Position numbers and translations under genes: made by a program
Notes under the pieces: generated by a model
What the model saw: only the letters and a program-made list of their open reading frames with translations
Databases searched by the model: none
Told to the model about the DNA's origin: nothing
Assembly: GCF_003014755.1 (NCBI RefSeq)
Contig: NZ_PYAW01000009.1
Span: forward strand, 1-64,000
Length of the DNA stretch: 64,000 bases
Direction of reading: 5' to 3'
Source of the DNA: Chitinophaga niastensis
GTDB taxonomy: Bacteria > Bacteroidota > Bacteroidia > Chitinophagales > Chitinophagaceae
Part shown: positions 36,795 through 44,318 of the stretch, piece by piece
How positions within the stretch are numbered: position 1 is the first letter of the stretch
Layout: each line of letters opens with the position of its first letter

Positions 36795-36941
36795 GATAAT
36801 CCGGGACATCAAAGCGTTGCCACCACTGAAAAGTATTTTGCTGGCTTCGGGATGGCAGACCAGAAAAAATATGCAAAGTCATTAATGAATTTCAAGTCGA
36901 AGAAGACATATCTATGCCCGTCAAGGTATCTACACGAGTAG
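36795..36941 (+). pseudogene. C-terminal relic of a tyrosine recombinase (integrase)
   Basis: The frame reads NPGHQSVATTEKYFAGFGM, then ADQKKYAKSLMNF, and ends at 36939-36941. This is the catalytic C-terminus of tyrosine recombinases: GHxSxxTTxxY contains the second catalytic His and the nucleophilic Tyr. Upstream, 36634-36794 has no matching sequence, so only the last ~40 residues remain. It is followed 50 bp later by repeat copy i. Confidence 0.75.
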
Positions 36942-36990
36942 GCTGTCTATTGGAATTTTATTATTGCGCCACTAAACCTTTCTGTTGCCT

Positions 36991-37052
36991 CGGAGTCACT
37001 GGAAACATTTCGAACTTTTTAATTGAAGATTTGATCAAAATCGATGCATTCC
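36991..37052 (+). repeat. Dispersed repeat, copy i
   Basis: It begins CGGAGTCACTGGAAACATTT and continues CGAACTTTTTAATTGAAGAT. In frame: GNISNFLIEDLIKIDAFL. The second half (TTTTAATTGAAGATTT...ATCGA) is shared with copy e. It lies 50 bp after the tyrosine recombinase relic. Confidence 0.75.
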
Positions 37053-37088
37053 TAACCAATCACCCCCTTAAAATGTCGTTTTCATGGG

Positions 37089-37119
37089 TTGAGAGATTAG
37101 TCTAATCAAAGTACTTTTG
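37089..37119 (+). promoter_or_regulatory. Bacteroidota-type promoter of the VOC gene
   Basis: TTG (37089-37091), a 20-bp spacer and TACTTTTG (37112-37119) match the TTG-N17-23-TAnnTTTG consensus of Bacteroidota primary-sigma promoters. The VOC start codon is 83 bp downstream. Confidence 0.6.
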
Positions 37120-37202
37120 TAGTACAATACTTTATCATGCTAATTTTTCACCTTTAAAATAAGATAGACCCGATTTTAAACCTGTTATAAAATTTAAACA
37201 TT

Positions 37203-37592
37203 ATGACACCAAAAATGATATGGGCAAATTTGGCCGTAAGCAACCTGGAGCGGACCACTAAATTTTATACTACCCTGGGATTTAAAGCCAATGGCACACC
37301 TAATAAAGAGCTGACAAGTTTTCTTTTTGGTGAGGGCAATTTTGTCATACATTTCTTTTTAAAAGATGTACTCAAAGCCAACCTTAAAAGTGAAATATCC
37401 GATTCACAACAGGCAAACGAAGTTATTTTTACGCTTTCCGCTGAAACGAAGGACCAGGTGGACAGCTGGTCCAAAGAGGTGGAAGAGGCAGGTGGAAAAG
37501 TTGTTTCCAGGCCGGAAGCATTTGGAGAAGGTTATTATGGTTTTGTTTTTGCTGACCCGGATGGTCATAAGTTCAATGTGTTTTATATGTAG
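37203..37592 (+). CDS. VOC family (glyoxalase-like) protein
   Basis: A 129-residue single-domain protein of the vicinal-oxygen-chelate superfamily with two beta-alpha-beta-beta-beta modules. It has MIWANLAVSNLERTTKFYTT, then LGFKAN, LTSFLFGEGNFVIHFFL and the C-terminal FADPDGHKFNVFYM. Metal-ligand positions are partly degenerate (no N-terminal His), so it may bind rather than turn over its ligand. A good promoter is upstream and a hairpin downstream; it forms a one-gene module. Confidence 0.88.
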   Translation: MTPKMIWANLAVSNLERTTKFYTTLGFKANGTPNKELTSFLFGEGNFVIHFFLKDVLKANLKSEISDSQQANEVIFTLSAETKDQVDSWSKEVEEAGGKVVSRPEAFGEGYYGFVFADPDGHKFNVFYM

Positions 37593-37615
37593 GGGCTTTG
37601 ATCATATAAATAAAG

Positions 37616-37652
37616 CGGACTAACCTACAGCAAATTGTTGCAGGTTAGTCCG
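37616..37652. terminator. Hairpin after the VOC gene
   Basis: CGGACTAACCT pairs with AGGTTAGTCCG across a 15-nt loop, 24 bp after the VOC stop. There is no T-run on the plus strand, so its strength is uncertain. Confidence 0.55.
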
Positions 37653-37820
37653 ATGGTAAGCCACTTTATTAAGAGAAAGGCCGCAGCGCTATTCCCGGTA
37701 TTTCTCACCCTTTTTCATTTTCTCCAGTGTAGTTCAACTAAATACTACATTATAGCCAATCATATAGAATAATACAATTTAAACTATTCATGTGCAAAAA
37801 GGAAAAATATAGATAAGTAA

Positions 37821-37866
37821 ACAGCCATTTCGAACTTTGTTCTAATCCAATACTGGTAAGCCTTTT
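37821..37866 (+). repeat. Degenerate dispersed repeat, copy k
   Basis: ACAGCCATTTCGAACTTTGT followed by TCTAATCCAATACTGGTAAG resembles the middle of copy c (ATTTTCGAACTT...CTATTGGAT...CTGGTAA). It lacks the GTCG start. In frame: ISNFVLIQYW then stop. Weakest member of the family. Confidence 0.4.
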
Positions 37867-37938
37867 AAAAGATTTCTGTACTTTTAATCCAAATTTATTC
37901 GAATTAAAAACCAACTCTGAGAGCGGGTTTCATTTTTT

Positions 37939-38000
37939 GTCGGGGCAACTGGATACATTTCGAATCAGTTTATGGAGGATTTGACGACTATTGAAAAGTT
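37939..38000 (+). repeat. Dispersed repeat, copy g
   Basis: It begins GTCGGGGCAACTGGATACAT and continues TTCGAATCAGTTTATGGAGG. In frame: VGATGYISNQFMEDLTTI. The first 16 bases equal the tRNA-like copy f. No other gene is visible in 37653-38063. Confidence 0.75.
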
Positions 38001-38063
38001 TCAGTTATAAACGAAAATAGCCGTACTTAGTTGCCAAATGATTTTATATTTATATCAATTAGT

Positions 38064-38762
38064 ATGATTGATTTATCTCATGCTGAGAAACACATTCACT
38101 GTGTCACGAATTTTCAAGACCTTGTTTCTACGCCATTTAGTGGAGAAATTAATGCGATTTGTTGGACTCGTAAACTAATAGGTGATTTTTCTGAGATTGT
38201 TAAAAAGGTAGCGCTAAGCGGAAATGTAACGGCAATTGAACAAGAGGAACTTCGTGAACTTCAGTTGAGTGAACAAGGGCAACTTGCCCGTGAAATTCTT
38301 TTAAATGACTTGAAGGTATTGAAAGCTCATGGCGTATCGTCAATCCTTAATGTGATCAAATACTATGATCGGGATGATACCTACCCATTTTTTCCAACCG
38401 ATGTTTATTCTTTTCATGTAGATCGCTCTCCCATACCAATTGATACCTTTTTATGTACCTACTATGGCGAGTCGAGTGAAATATTGCCAAATTCACAAGG
38501 CAAAAAGAAAGTACTTATTCCAGAAATACGTGATGAACTCAAAAAACTATATCATGGAAAAGATGAAGGTTTTGAATCATTCTTAAGTGAACATTTCTTT
38601 GATCTACACTATCAAGCTAAACCTGATGCACGTCCAATAAGCTTAGGTCTTGGTCACCTATGGAGATTGGCGGTTGATCATCCTGAAAGTCAAGTTCCCC
38701 CTTGCCTTCACCGTGCACCAAAGGAAAAATCTGGACAGAATAGGTTGTTGATGATCTGTTGA
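38064..38762 (+). CDS. DUF1826 domain protein
   Basis: A 232-residue cytosolic protein. The N-terminal part has INAICWTRKLIGDFSEIVKK; the core has VYSFHVDRSPIPIDTFLCTY and YGESSEILPNSQG; the end is DARPISLGLGHLWRLAVDH, SQVPPCLHRAP. The FHVD...TYYG pattern follows DUF1826, a family often found beside zinc-responsive genes in other bacteria; its activity is unproven. The ATG at 38064 is preferred to the TTG at 38031. It is a single-gene module; no zinc-related gene is adjacent. Confidence 0.65.
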   Translation: MIDLSHAEKHIHCVTNFQDLVSTPFSGEINAICWTRKLIGDFSEIVKKVALSGNVTAIEQEELRELQLSEQGQLAREILLNDLKVLKAHGVSSILNVIKYYDRDDTYPFFPTDVYSFHVDRSPIPIDTFLCTYYGESSEILPNSQGKKKVLIPEIRDELKKLYHGKDEGFESFLSEHFFDLHYQAKPDARPISLGLGHLWRLAVDHPESQVPPCLHRAPKEKSGQNRLLMIC

Positions 38763-38898
38763 ACACAAATCCTTAATAGCAAGACGATAAATCTAAACGC
38801 AAAATTCCTATTAACCGCATCAGGCTAATCAAAGAGAACCCTGTTAATGTGCAAAGATGATGTTGATTAATAAAATTCAACTAACAATCGAAAGTCTT

Positions 38899-39585
38899 TT
38901 AAACGTCGATGTGAGTGATATTAGGGGTAAACAGCTTCCAGTGTCCCTCGGATACGACTTCAACGGTGCCATCGGTCACTTTAATGGCGGTGTGATCGTC
39001 AATCGCATATGACGGCACGGGTATCGTGGCGGCCAACTTTTCCAGGTTGGCAAGGGAATTCTCCGGGAACCACTCATGATCCAGATGCGGATGCAGCGCA
39101 AAATCTACCAGTCTCAGCGACTTAGCGCTTTCGGCTGGCAGCGTGTGGTCACCGTAGGTCGTTCCAAAGCGAGTCATTATCATACTCCCGGCACTCAAGC
39201 CCACATAGACCGTCTTGCGCAGCAACGACGGCAAGAGGTCTGCCAGTCCGGACTGCTGCATCCAGTAGCACAGATACTGGCAGTCGCCGCCTCCGACCAG
39301 CAAGGCGTCAGTCTCCTGGAGCATGGGAACCCAAAGCTTTTGTTTGATGCTGGGCAGTGCGGTGAGTTCAAGCACTCCCAACGACTTCCAACCCAATTCG
39401 CAGAAAGGGTCACCTAATGATCCGCAAATCACCCTTCGTGCTATGTCAGCACCATTGGGTAAGGCGTATATTGCGGTAGGGACAAAAAGGGCGCTGGCCT
39501 CGGTAATCGGTTTGCCCAGGAGGTCAACCAGCGCGTTGTGGATGCTCGTGTTGCTGATGCCGGCGGAAGTGAGAAGAAGCTTCAT
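38899..39585 (-). CDS. Peptidase S51 (dipeptidase E-like) protein
   Basis: A 228-residue protein with the class-I glutamine-amidotransferase-like fold of S51 peptidases (PepE group). It shows MKLLLTSAGISNTSIHNAL, ALFVPTAIYAL, ALLVGGGDCQYLCYWM and the nucleophile elbow VGLSAGSMIM with catalytic Ser. LRLVDFALHPHLDHEW is the His-containing region. PepE cleaves Asp-X dipeptides; whether this member does so is unknown. Cytosolic, minus strand, slightly GC-richer than its surroundings. Confidence 0.88.
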   Translation of the reverse strand: MKLLLTSAGISNTSIHNALVDLLGKPITEASALFVPTAIYALPNGADIARRVICGSLGDPFCELGWKSLGVLELTALPSIKQKLWVPMLQETDALLVGGGDCQYLCYWMQQSGLADLLPSLLRKTVYVGLSAGSMIMTRFGTTYGDHTLPAESAKSLRLVDFALHPHLDHEWFPENSLANLEKLAATIPVPSYAIDDHTAIKVTDGTVEVVSEGHWKLFTPNITHIDV

Positions 39586-39793
39586 AATTTCTTTATTTGG
39601 CTATATCGTTGCCCTGCCCGATAAGCCTATCTTTTAATTTGATGAAGGCATAATATTTATCTATGGTGCTGGAATCACTTTTGAAATTTATTCATAAATC
39701 TTCAAAAGCCCAAATTGATTCAAACCTTATCTCAGATATTAACATTGAACTAAATAGAAAATTTTACTTGAATTGATTCGAAATTATTTAAAA

Positions 39794-39837
39794 AGAAGAA
39801 CCCTTCAAATCCAACGATATGAAGGGTTCTTCTTTTA
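39794..39837. terminator. Hairpin before repeat copy e
   Basis: AGAAGAACCCTTCA pairs perfectly with TGAAGGGTTCTTCT and is followed by TTTT. It lies three bases before repeat copy e and 18 bp after a short frame (39663-39776, ending IELNRKFYLN) that may be a gene's 3' relic. Confidence 0.8.
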
Positions 39838-39839
39838 GT

Positions 39840-39905
39840 GTCGGGATGACTGGACCCAGTTCGAACATTTTAATTGAAGATTTAGTTTTAATCGACACTT
39901 TATTC
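39840..39905 (+). repeat. Dispersed repeat, copy e
   Basis: It begins GTCGGGATGACTGGACCCAG, then TTCGAACATTTTAATTGAAG. GTCGGGATGACTGGAnTTCGAAC is what the reverse complement of a tRNA 3' end with an acceptor of CATCCCG looks like. In frame: VGMTGPSSNILIEDLVLI. The following 39906-40341 holds no gene; TTGCAATTAT occurs twice near 40145-40180. Confidence 0.75.
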
Positions 39906-40341
39906 ACGCAGTCCAGTATAAAATACACAGATTGAACAACTAGTCAAATTGTACTTAGGTCACTTATAAAGGAATGAAGTAGCGAATCGGTATTAATGTC
40001 TTATATTAAATGATATTACTATTTCTAGCACTCAGTCAAAGGTGTAATAATTTTTCATACATTTAGGCTAGTTTGGAAGTTCCTCATATTTATTTTATCT
40101 TACTTGTATAGTTCTTCGAAGTTTGTTTAAATGATTTTCCCCAATTGCAATTATCAGAAGCGAAAGATAGTTGCAATTATGACTAAAATCTGGATCGAAT
40201 GAAGCGCCCTATAAGAATCCTGTTGTAAAAAACAAATTTATTGGCCTCCTCCTCCCTAGGAAGATGATATTATTTTATAAAAGCCTATACTTACACAAAT
40301 TTTCAATTCAAAAATTACCCACAAACTTTTGAGCAAATAAT

Positions 40342-41214
40342 ATGCAAGAACAAAAAGGGAAATATGAGGGTTTACAGAATGATGAGCTGGGAATAAAGAT
40401 TCGCTCAAATGACAATCCTTATCTTTCTGTTGATACTCAAAAAAAATTGCTGCAACCCCGCAAATTATCTTCTTATTTTATTGTATTAATTGAAAGCGGT
40501 TCAATTACATACAATGTAGACTTACAAGACTTTACGCTTACTGACGGACACTTGCTTTTTGCAATGCCAAATCAAATTTTTACGCCACCCGCCAAAACAG
40601 ACAATCTTAAATATTTCAAGCTGCTGTTTGATGAAAATACATTGGCATTGTTGCCACAACAATTTCCCTTTTTAGTCAACCCTTTAAACGCACAAACCAT
40701 AGTTCTTGACAGTCCTGCAAAAGAAAGAGTAATAAAGGTTTTTGGAATTTTAAATCAGATACTTCACTTAGATAAATATGAGACCGATACTGAAATAATA
40801 TTAGCTTATTTGAACTCGTTGCTATCAGAATTAAACAGCGCTTATTTCAAAAACAAAGAACCCCTCAATATCTTAAACACTAACCTTTCAAAGTTTATCG
40901 AGTTCAAATTAGTCGTGGAAACGTACCTTACAGAGCAACCTTCTATCAACGTAATTGCAGAAAAATTAGCTTTATCTACAAACAGTTTATATCGGATTGT
41001 AAAAGAATGTTCCGGAACATCGCCAAAAGATTATTTTATTAACCGTTTGATGGCCGAAGCCCAGAGAAAATTGCGTTATTCTAATACTTCTATCAAAGAA
41101 TTGGCCTATGAATTGGGCTTTAATGACCCTGATTATTTTTCAAAGCTCTTCAAAAAAAGCACAGGAAAAAGTGCAAGTGAATTTTTACCCAAGCAAGATT
41201 TGTCGGGGAAATAG
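40342..41214 (+). CDS. AraC family transcriptional regulator
   Basis: A 290-residue regulator with an N-terminal cupin-like part (YFIVLIESGSITYNVDLQDF, LLFAMPNQIF). The C-terminal AraC domain is at about 195-285 (INVIAEKLALSTNSLYRIVK, IKELAYELGFNDPDYFSKLF). It is 65 bp upstream of an SDR gene on the same strand, the mirror order of the AraC/SDR pair at 18.8-20.6 kb. Probably controls the SDR gene; inference from position. Confidence 0.9.
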   Translation: MQEQKGKYEGLQNDELGIKIRSNDNPYLSVDTQKKLLQPRKLSSYFIVLIESGSITYNVDLQDFTLTDGHLLFAMPNQIFTPPAKTDNLKYFKLLFDENTLALLPQQFPFLVNPLNAQTIVLDSPAKERVIKVFGILNQILHLDKYETDTEIILAYLNSLLSELNSAYFKNKEPLNILNTNLSKFIEFKLVVETYLTEQPSINVIAEKLALSTNSLYRIVKECSGTSPKDYFINRLMAEAQRKLRYSNTSIKELAYELGFNDPDYFSKLFKKSTGKSASEFLPKQDLSGK

Positions 41215-41279
41215 AATGAATTGTCCATCTCCGCTATTTTTTAGCCCGCTACTTTTGCCTCATAAAATTCATACAAGAA

Positions 41280-42017
41280 ATGAAATTTGCATTAGTAACA
41301 GGAGCTAACAAAAGCATTGGCTTTGAAGTTGCACAGCAACTTGCTCAAAAAGGAATTTATGTTTACCTCGGTAGTCGTAATTTAGAAAATGGTGTTGAAG
41401 CCGTTGCTAAATTAAAAGCGAAGGGATTAAACAATGTAGAAGTTATTCAGCTTGACATTACAGATGACGAATCAGTAATTAAAGCCCGTAAAGAAATAGG
41501 AAAAAAAACAAAAGTGTTGGACATCCTTATTAATAATGCGGGTATTTATGGTGGTTACCCACAAACGGCACTTGACTCAACTATTGATCAGTTTAAAGCA
41601 ACTTATGATGCAAATGTTTACGGCGTGGTGCGGGTTACACAGGCATTTATTGATTTATTGAAAAAGTCGTCAGAACCTCGTATTGTAAATGTAAGTTCAA
41701 GTCAGGGGTCAATTACCCTGCACAGCGACCCAACATATAAATACTACGACTACAAAGGCGTTGTATATCTTTCTTCAAAATCAGCCTTGAATATGTACAC
41801 TGTTGTTTTGGCATACGAATTAAAAAATACCAACTTCAAAATAAATGCCGTTTGCCCGGGATATACAAAAACAGATTTCAATGGACATCGTGGGCCCGGA
41901 ACTGTTAAAGATGCCGGAAAACGGATAGTAAAATATGTTCTAATTGCCAATGATGGCCCAACAGGAAAATTTTTTAGTGAGGAAAATAATCCTGAAACAG
42001 GAGAAATACCTTGGTAA
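41280..42017 (+). CDS. Short-chain dehydrogenase/reductase (SDR)
   Basis: A 245-residue SDR of the carbonyl-reductase-like group. Cofactor motif VTGANKSIGFEVAQQL; NNAG in ILINNAGIYGG; Ser in VNVSSSQGS; active-site YLSSKSALN with Tyr and Lys; PG in CPGYTKTDFNGHRG. It probably reduces a small carbonyl with NADPH. Followed by an attC-like sequence, a hairpin and repeat copy f, so AraC plus SDR form one bounded module. Confidence 0.9.
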   Translation: MKFALVTGANKSIGFEVAQQLAQKGIYVYLGSRNLENGVEAVAKLKAKGLNNVEVIQLDITDDESVIKARKEIGKKTKVLDILINNAGIYGGYPQTALDSTIDQFKATYDANVYGVVRVTQAFIDLLKKSSEPRIVNVSSSQGSITLHSDPTYKYYDYKGVVYLSSKSALNMYTVVLAYELKNTNFKINAVCPGYTKTDFNGHRGPGTVKDAGKRIVKYVLIANDGPTGKFFSEENNPETGEIPW

Positions 42018-42049
42018 CGAAGATGAAGCATAAGAACTGAAACAACGAA

Positions 42050-42092
42050 CCGCTAACAGGGTATTTGCAATATGGCGGCTTGACGTTAAATG
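42050..42092 (+). other. attC-like 5' half downstream of the SDR gene
   Basis: CCGCTAACAGGGTATTTGCA followed by ATATGGCGGCTTGACGTTAA. This resembles the 5' half of integron-type attC sites of Bacteroidota (CGCTAAC simple site, TTTGCAATATGGCGG inner arm). The matching GTTAGCG 3' site is not found in the next 150 bp, so it would be a truncated site. Recognition is from memory of similar intergenic sequences. Confidence 0.35.
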
Positions 42093-42206
42093 CTCAACAG
42101 TTATGCTACTATTAAACTTTTGTACTATATTCTGCTGTCACATGCTGAGTATTTATAAAGGCGTGAAGTCGGATAAAGCCTAAAACAGCCAATGCATTTT
42201 AAACAA

Positions 42207-42250
42207 AAGTGGGAATAAATGAACCTATTCAGTCACATCTATTCCCACTT
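42207..42250. terminator. Hairpin before repeat copy f
   Basis: AAGTGGGAATA (42207-42217) pairs with TATTCCCACTT (42240-42250) around a 22-nt loop. It lies 9 bp before repeat copy f. Confidence 0.6.
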
Positions 42251-42258
42251 GTACTGTA

Positions 42259-42300
42259 GTCGGGGCAACTGGATTCGAACCTCTGCTTAAGGGATGACCA
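42259..42300 (+). repeat. tRNA-3'-end-like repeat, copy f
   Basis: GTCGGGGCAACTGGATTCGA then ACC. The reverse complement is GGTTCGAATCCAGTTGCCCC then GAC: the T-loop, the 3' T-stem and the 3' acceptor strand of a tRNA, best fitting a Pro-type acceptor. The rest of the tRNA is missing. It links the dispersed repeat family to tRNA-end attachment sites. Confidence 0.7.
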
Positions 42301-42410
42301 TTTAGTGTCTAAATTTCTGGTACATTGATGCCTGAGGGTTTCCGGCTGATATAAATCGTATACGTAGGTTAACCTTATGTGAACGTAAGGAAGAACAAAC
42401 AATAAAAAAT

Positions 42411-42475
42411 TGAGATATAATAAATGTAAAGGGTCGCAGACATTGTCTGCGACCCTTTACATTTATTATATCTCA
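42411..42475. repeat. Perfect 65-bp palindrome
   Basis: Two 32-bp arms with a single central base: TGAGATATAATAAATGTAAA then GGGTCGCAGACA, T, and the exact reverse complement. The GC-rich inner 12 bp and AT-rich outer 20 bp recall a MITE-like element or a strong two-way terminator. It lies in the 42301-42875 gap, otherwise featureless apart from the SusD-side terminator. Confidence 0.85.
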
Positions 42476-42790
42476 TCATTACAACTCTCAGATACAAGTT
42501 GTAATCAGATTTGCTAAAAGTAAAAATAAACCCCTGTTTCAATGATACAATATTACCCAATATTCTTACCACAAGGTCAGCCCTTAGTTAGCACAATGTC
42601 AGGAATTGGATTTACTGGTTAAAATAATATTATCAGGCTTAAGTTCTGGGGAGAAATGTAAGGTGAGTATTGAGTTGCTAAAATAGGTGATTTTTTATTA
42701 TTGAGGTAAAAAATATTTAGATAAGTAAAGAGCAACTAAGCGTTTCAGGTTGTTCAATATAAATTACAGGCAACGATAACATTTGATAAA

Positions 42791-42829
42791 TTTTAAGCAG
42801 CTGGAAGATTTATTTCCAGCTGCTTAAAA
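42791..42829. terminator. Terminator of the first SusCD operon
   Basis: TTTTAAGCAGCTGGAA pairs over 16 bp with TTCCAGCTGCTTAAAA. Located 47 bp beyond the SusD stop codon (minus strand). Confidence 0.8.
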
Positions 42830-42875
42830 TTTTATAATGCTTTGGAAATGATAAAAACAAATAGGAAAATGAATA

Positions 42876-44306
42876 TCAGAATTTATCCCAGAAAAGCCTG
42901 GTAGTTAGTTTATCCCCACCAATACTGGCAGATGCGGCCTGGTAGTTATTGGTATTCAAATTCTTTTCCGCAACCGGGTAGATATAACGTTTGGGAATAT
43001 CGTTATAGGTAAGGTCTACAGGAACATTGAAGATAGGATAATCATATCTCCGCCATGCCAGCCAGCCTTCTACTCCGCGGTTATAAAATGCCAGGTACTG
43101 TTGTGTTCCTATTTTCCGTTTATAATCGCCCGGAGCCTTATCATAGGCAACATCATTCCTGCTGATATATGTGTTATATTCTGCGTCAGTGCATCCCCAA
43201 TAAAACAGTGAGGCTTTAACAGCATTATTATAATGTGCTATTGCGGTGCCGGGCACATTAAATCCTCTTTCTTTTGCTTCAGCCAGTAAAAACTCTGTTT
43301 CGCTGTTATCAAATAAAAGCGCTTCAAAGTCAGCAGCTGTAATAGCCGGATTAATATGTGAGTAGGTGCCATAAGTATTAGCGGAACCATATATTCCCCC
43401 AAGGTAGCCGGCATCTTTCATGGTGAAAAAAGCTTTTCTTCTCGGATCCTGTAAATTATTCATAATGTCAACGATCGTATTGGCAGGCACCCAATCCGTG
43501 CGTCCTCCCTGAACAACATCTGCCCATACAGGATTATTGTTAGGTGGGCTAACCAGGTATTTTAACCGGGCGTTATCAGTGGCTGTTAATATTAAGCCGC
43601 CGTTGTCGGCAACAGCCGATTCTACTGTTGTTTTAGCTTTTACTGGGTCGGCATCTGCCAGTTGCAACCCGAGTCTTAATTTAAGACTATTACCAAATTT
43701 AATCCATGCAGCTACTGATCCCTTGTAAATAATATCGTTATTATCAAAGCTTGATCCGGCAGGATTCAGACCGCTTATATCTGTATCCAGCTTTTTTAGC
43801 AGATCGGCAAAAATAACATCCTGTTTGTCGTATGCAGGTAACATGTTGGTATTGTTCAGTGCCTGTGAATAGGGGATATCACCGAAGGTACTTACCAGTA
43901 TAGAATAAGTATATACCTGTAACATATCAATGATCAGCAGCTGGTTTTTAACCTGTACCTGGTCCGGATTTGGTTCCCTGGGAATAAGTGTTTTAGCTTC
44001 TTCCAGGTTTTTCAGCACGCTGTGGTACATCGGATCCCAGAATGTATCGGGTACTTTTCTTTCCTGCAACCGGTACTGGCTTTCGGTAGGATAGGTAGTT
44101 TGTGCCCAGTATTGGGCCATTAAGCGGAATACATTGTTGAATACATTGCTGTTGGTCATAGCATCTACAAGGCTCTTTTGCGCGGCCGTAACCAGTGAGG
44201 AACCCGGTGCTATAGCTGCACCTTTGGTAGGCGTATTGAGGTCTGTTTTAGTACAGGATAACAGCGCTATCGTACATAACCCAAAAAATATTGTTATTTT
44301 CTTCAT
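42876..44306 (-). CDS. SusD/RagB-like outer-membrane lipoprotein
   Basis: A 476-residue surface lipoprotein that captures ligands for its SusC partner. The lipobox is ALLSCTK near residue 18. The sequence is of the SusD-like_2 type: MAQYWAQTTYPTESQYRLQE near residue 65, TYSILVSTFGDIPYSQALNN, and the C-terminal NRGVEGWLAWRRYDYPIF and PKRYIYPVAEKNLNTNNYQ. It lies 12 bp downstream of the SusC gene in one operon. It is clearly related to the SusD at 56277-57755. The ligand is unknown; no glycosidase gene is nearby. Confidence 0.92.
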   Translation of the reverse strand: MKKITIFFGLCTIALLSCTKTDLNTPTKGAAIAPGSSLVTAAQKSLVDAMTNSNVFNNVFRLMAQYWAQTTYPTESQYRLQERKVPDTFWDPMYHSVLKNLEEAKTLIPREPNPDQVQVKNQLLIIDMLQVYTYSILVSTFGDIPYSQALNNTNMLPAYDKQDVIFADLLKKLDTDISGLNPAGSSFDNNDIIYKGSVAAWIKFGNSLKLRLGLQLADADPVKAKTTVESAVADNGGLILTATDNARLKYLVSPPNNNPVWADVVQGGRTDWVPANTIVDIMNNLQDPRRKAFFTMKDAGYLGGIYGSANTYGTYSHINPAITAADFEALLFDNSETEFLLAEAKERGFNVPGTAIAHYNNAVKASLFYWGCTDAEYNTYISRNDVAYDKAPGDYKRKIGTQQYLAFYNRGVEGWLAWRRYDYPIFNVPVDLTYNDIPKRYIYPVAEKNLNTNNYQAASASIGGDKLTTRLFWDKF

Positions 44307-44318
44307 GGTGTTAAATTT

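Noticed and set aside
42259-42300. Possible intact tRNA gene
   Set aside because: Only the T-loop, 3' T-stem and acceptor 3' strand are recognisable on the minus strand; no anticodon arm, D-arm or 5' acceptor can be folded.
18712-42300. A mobile integron with gene cassettes
   Set aside because: Gene orientations are mixed, no integron integrase is in the window, and only one half attC-like site was seen; kept only as a speculative sub-finding.
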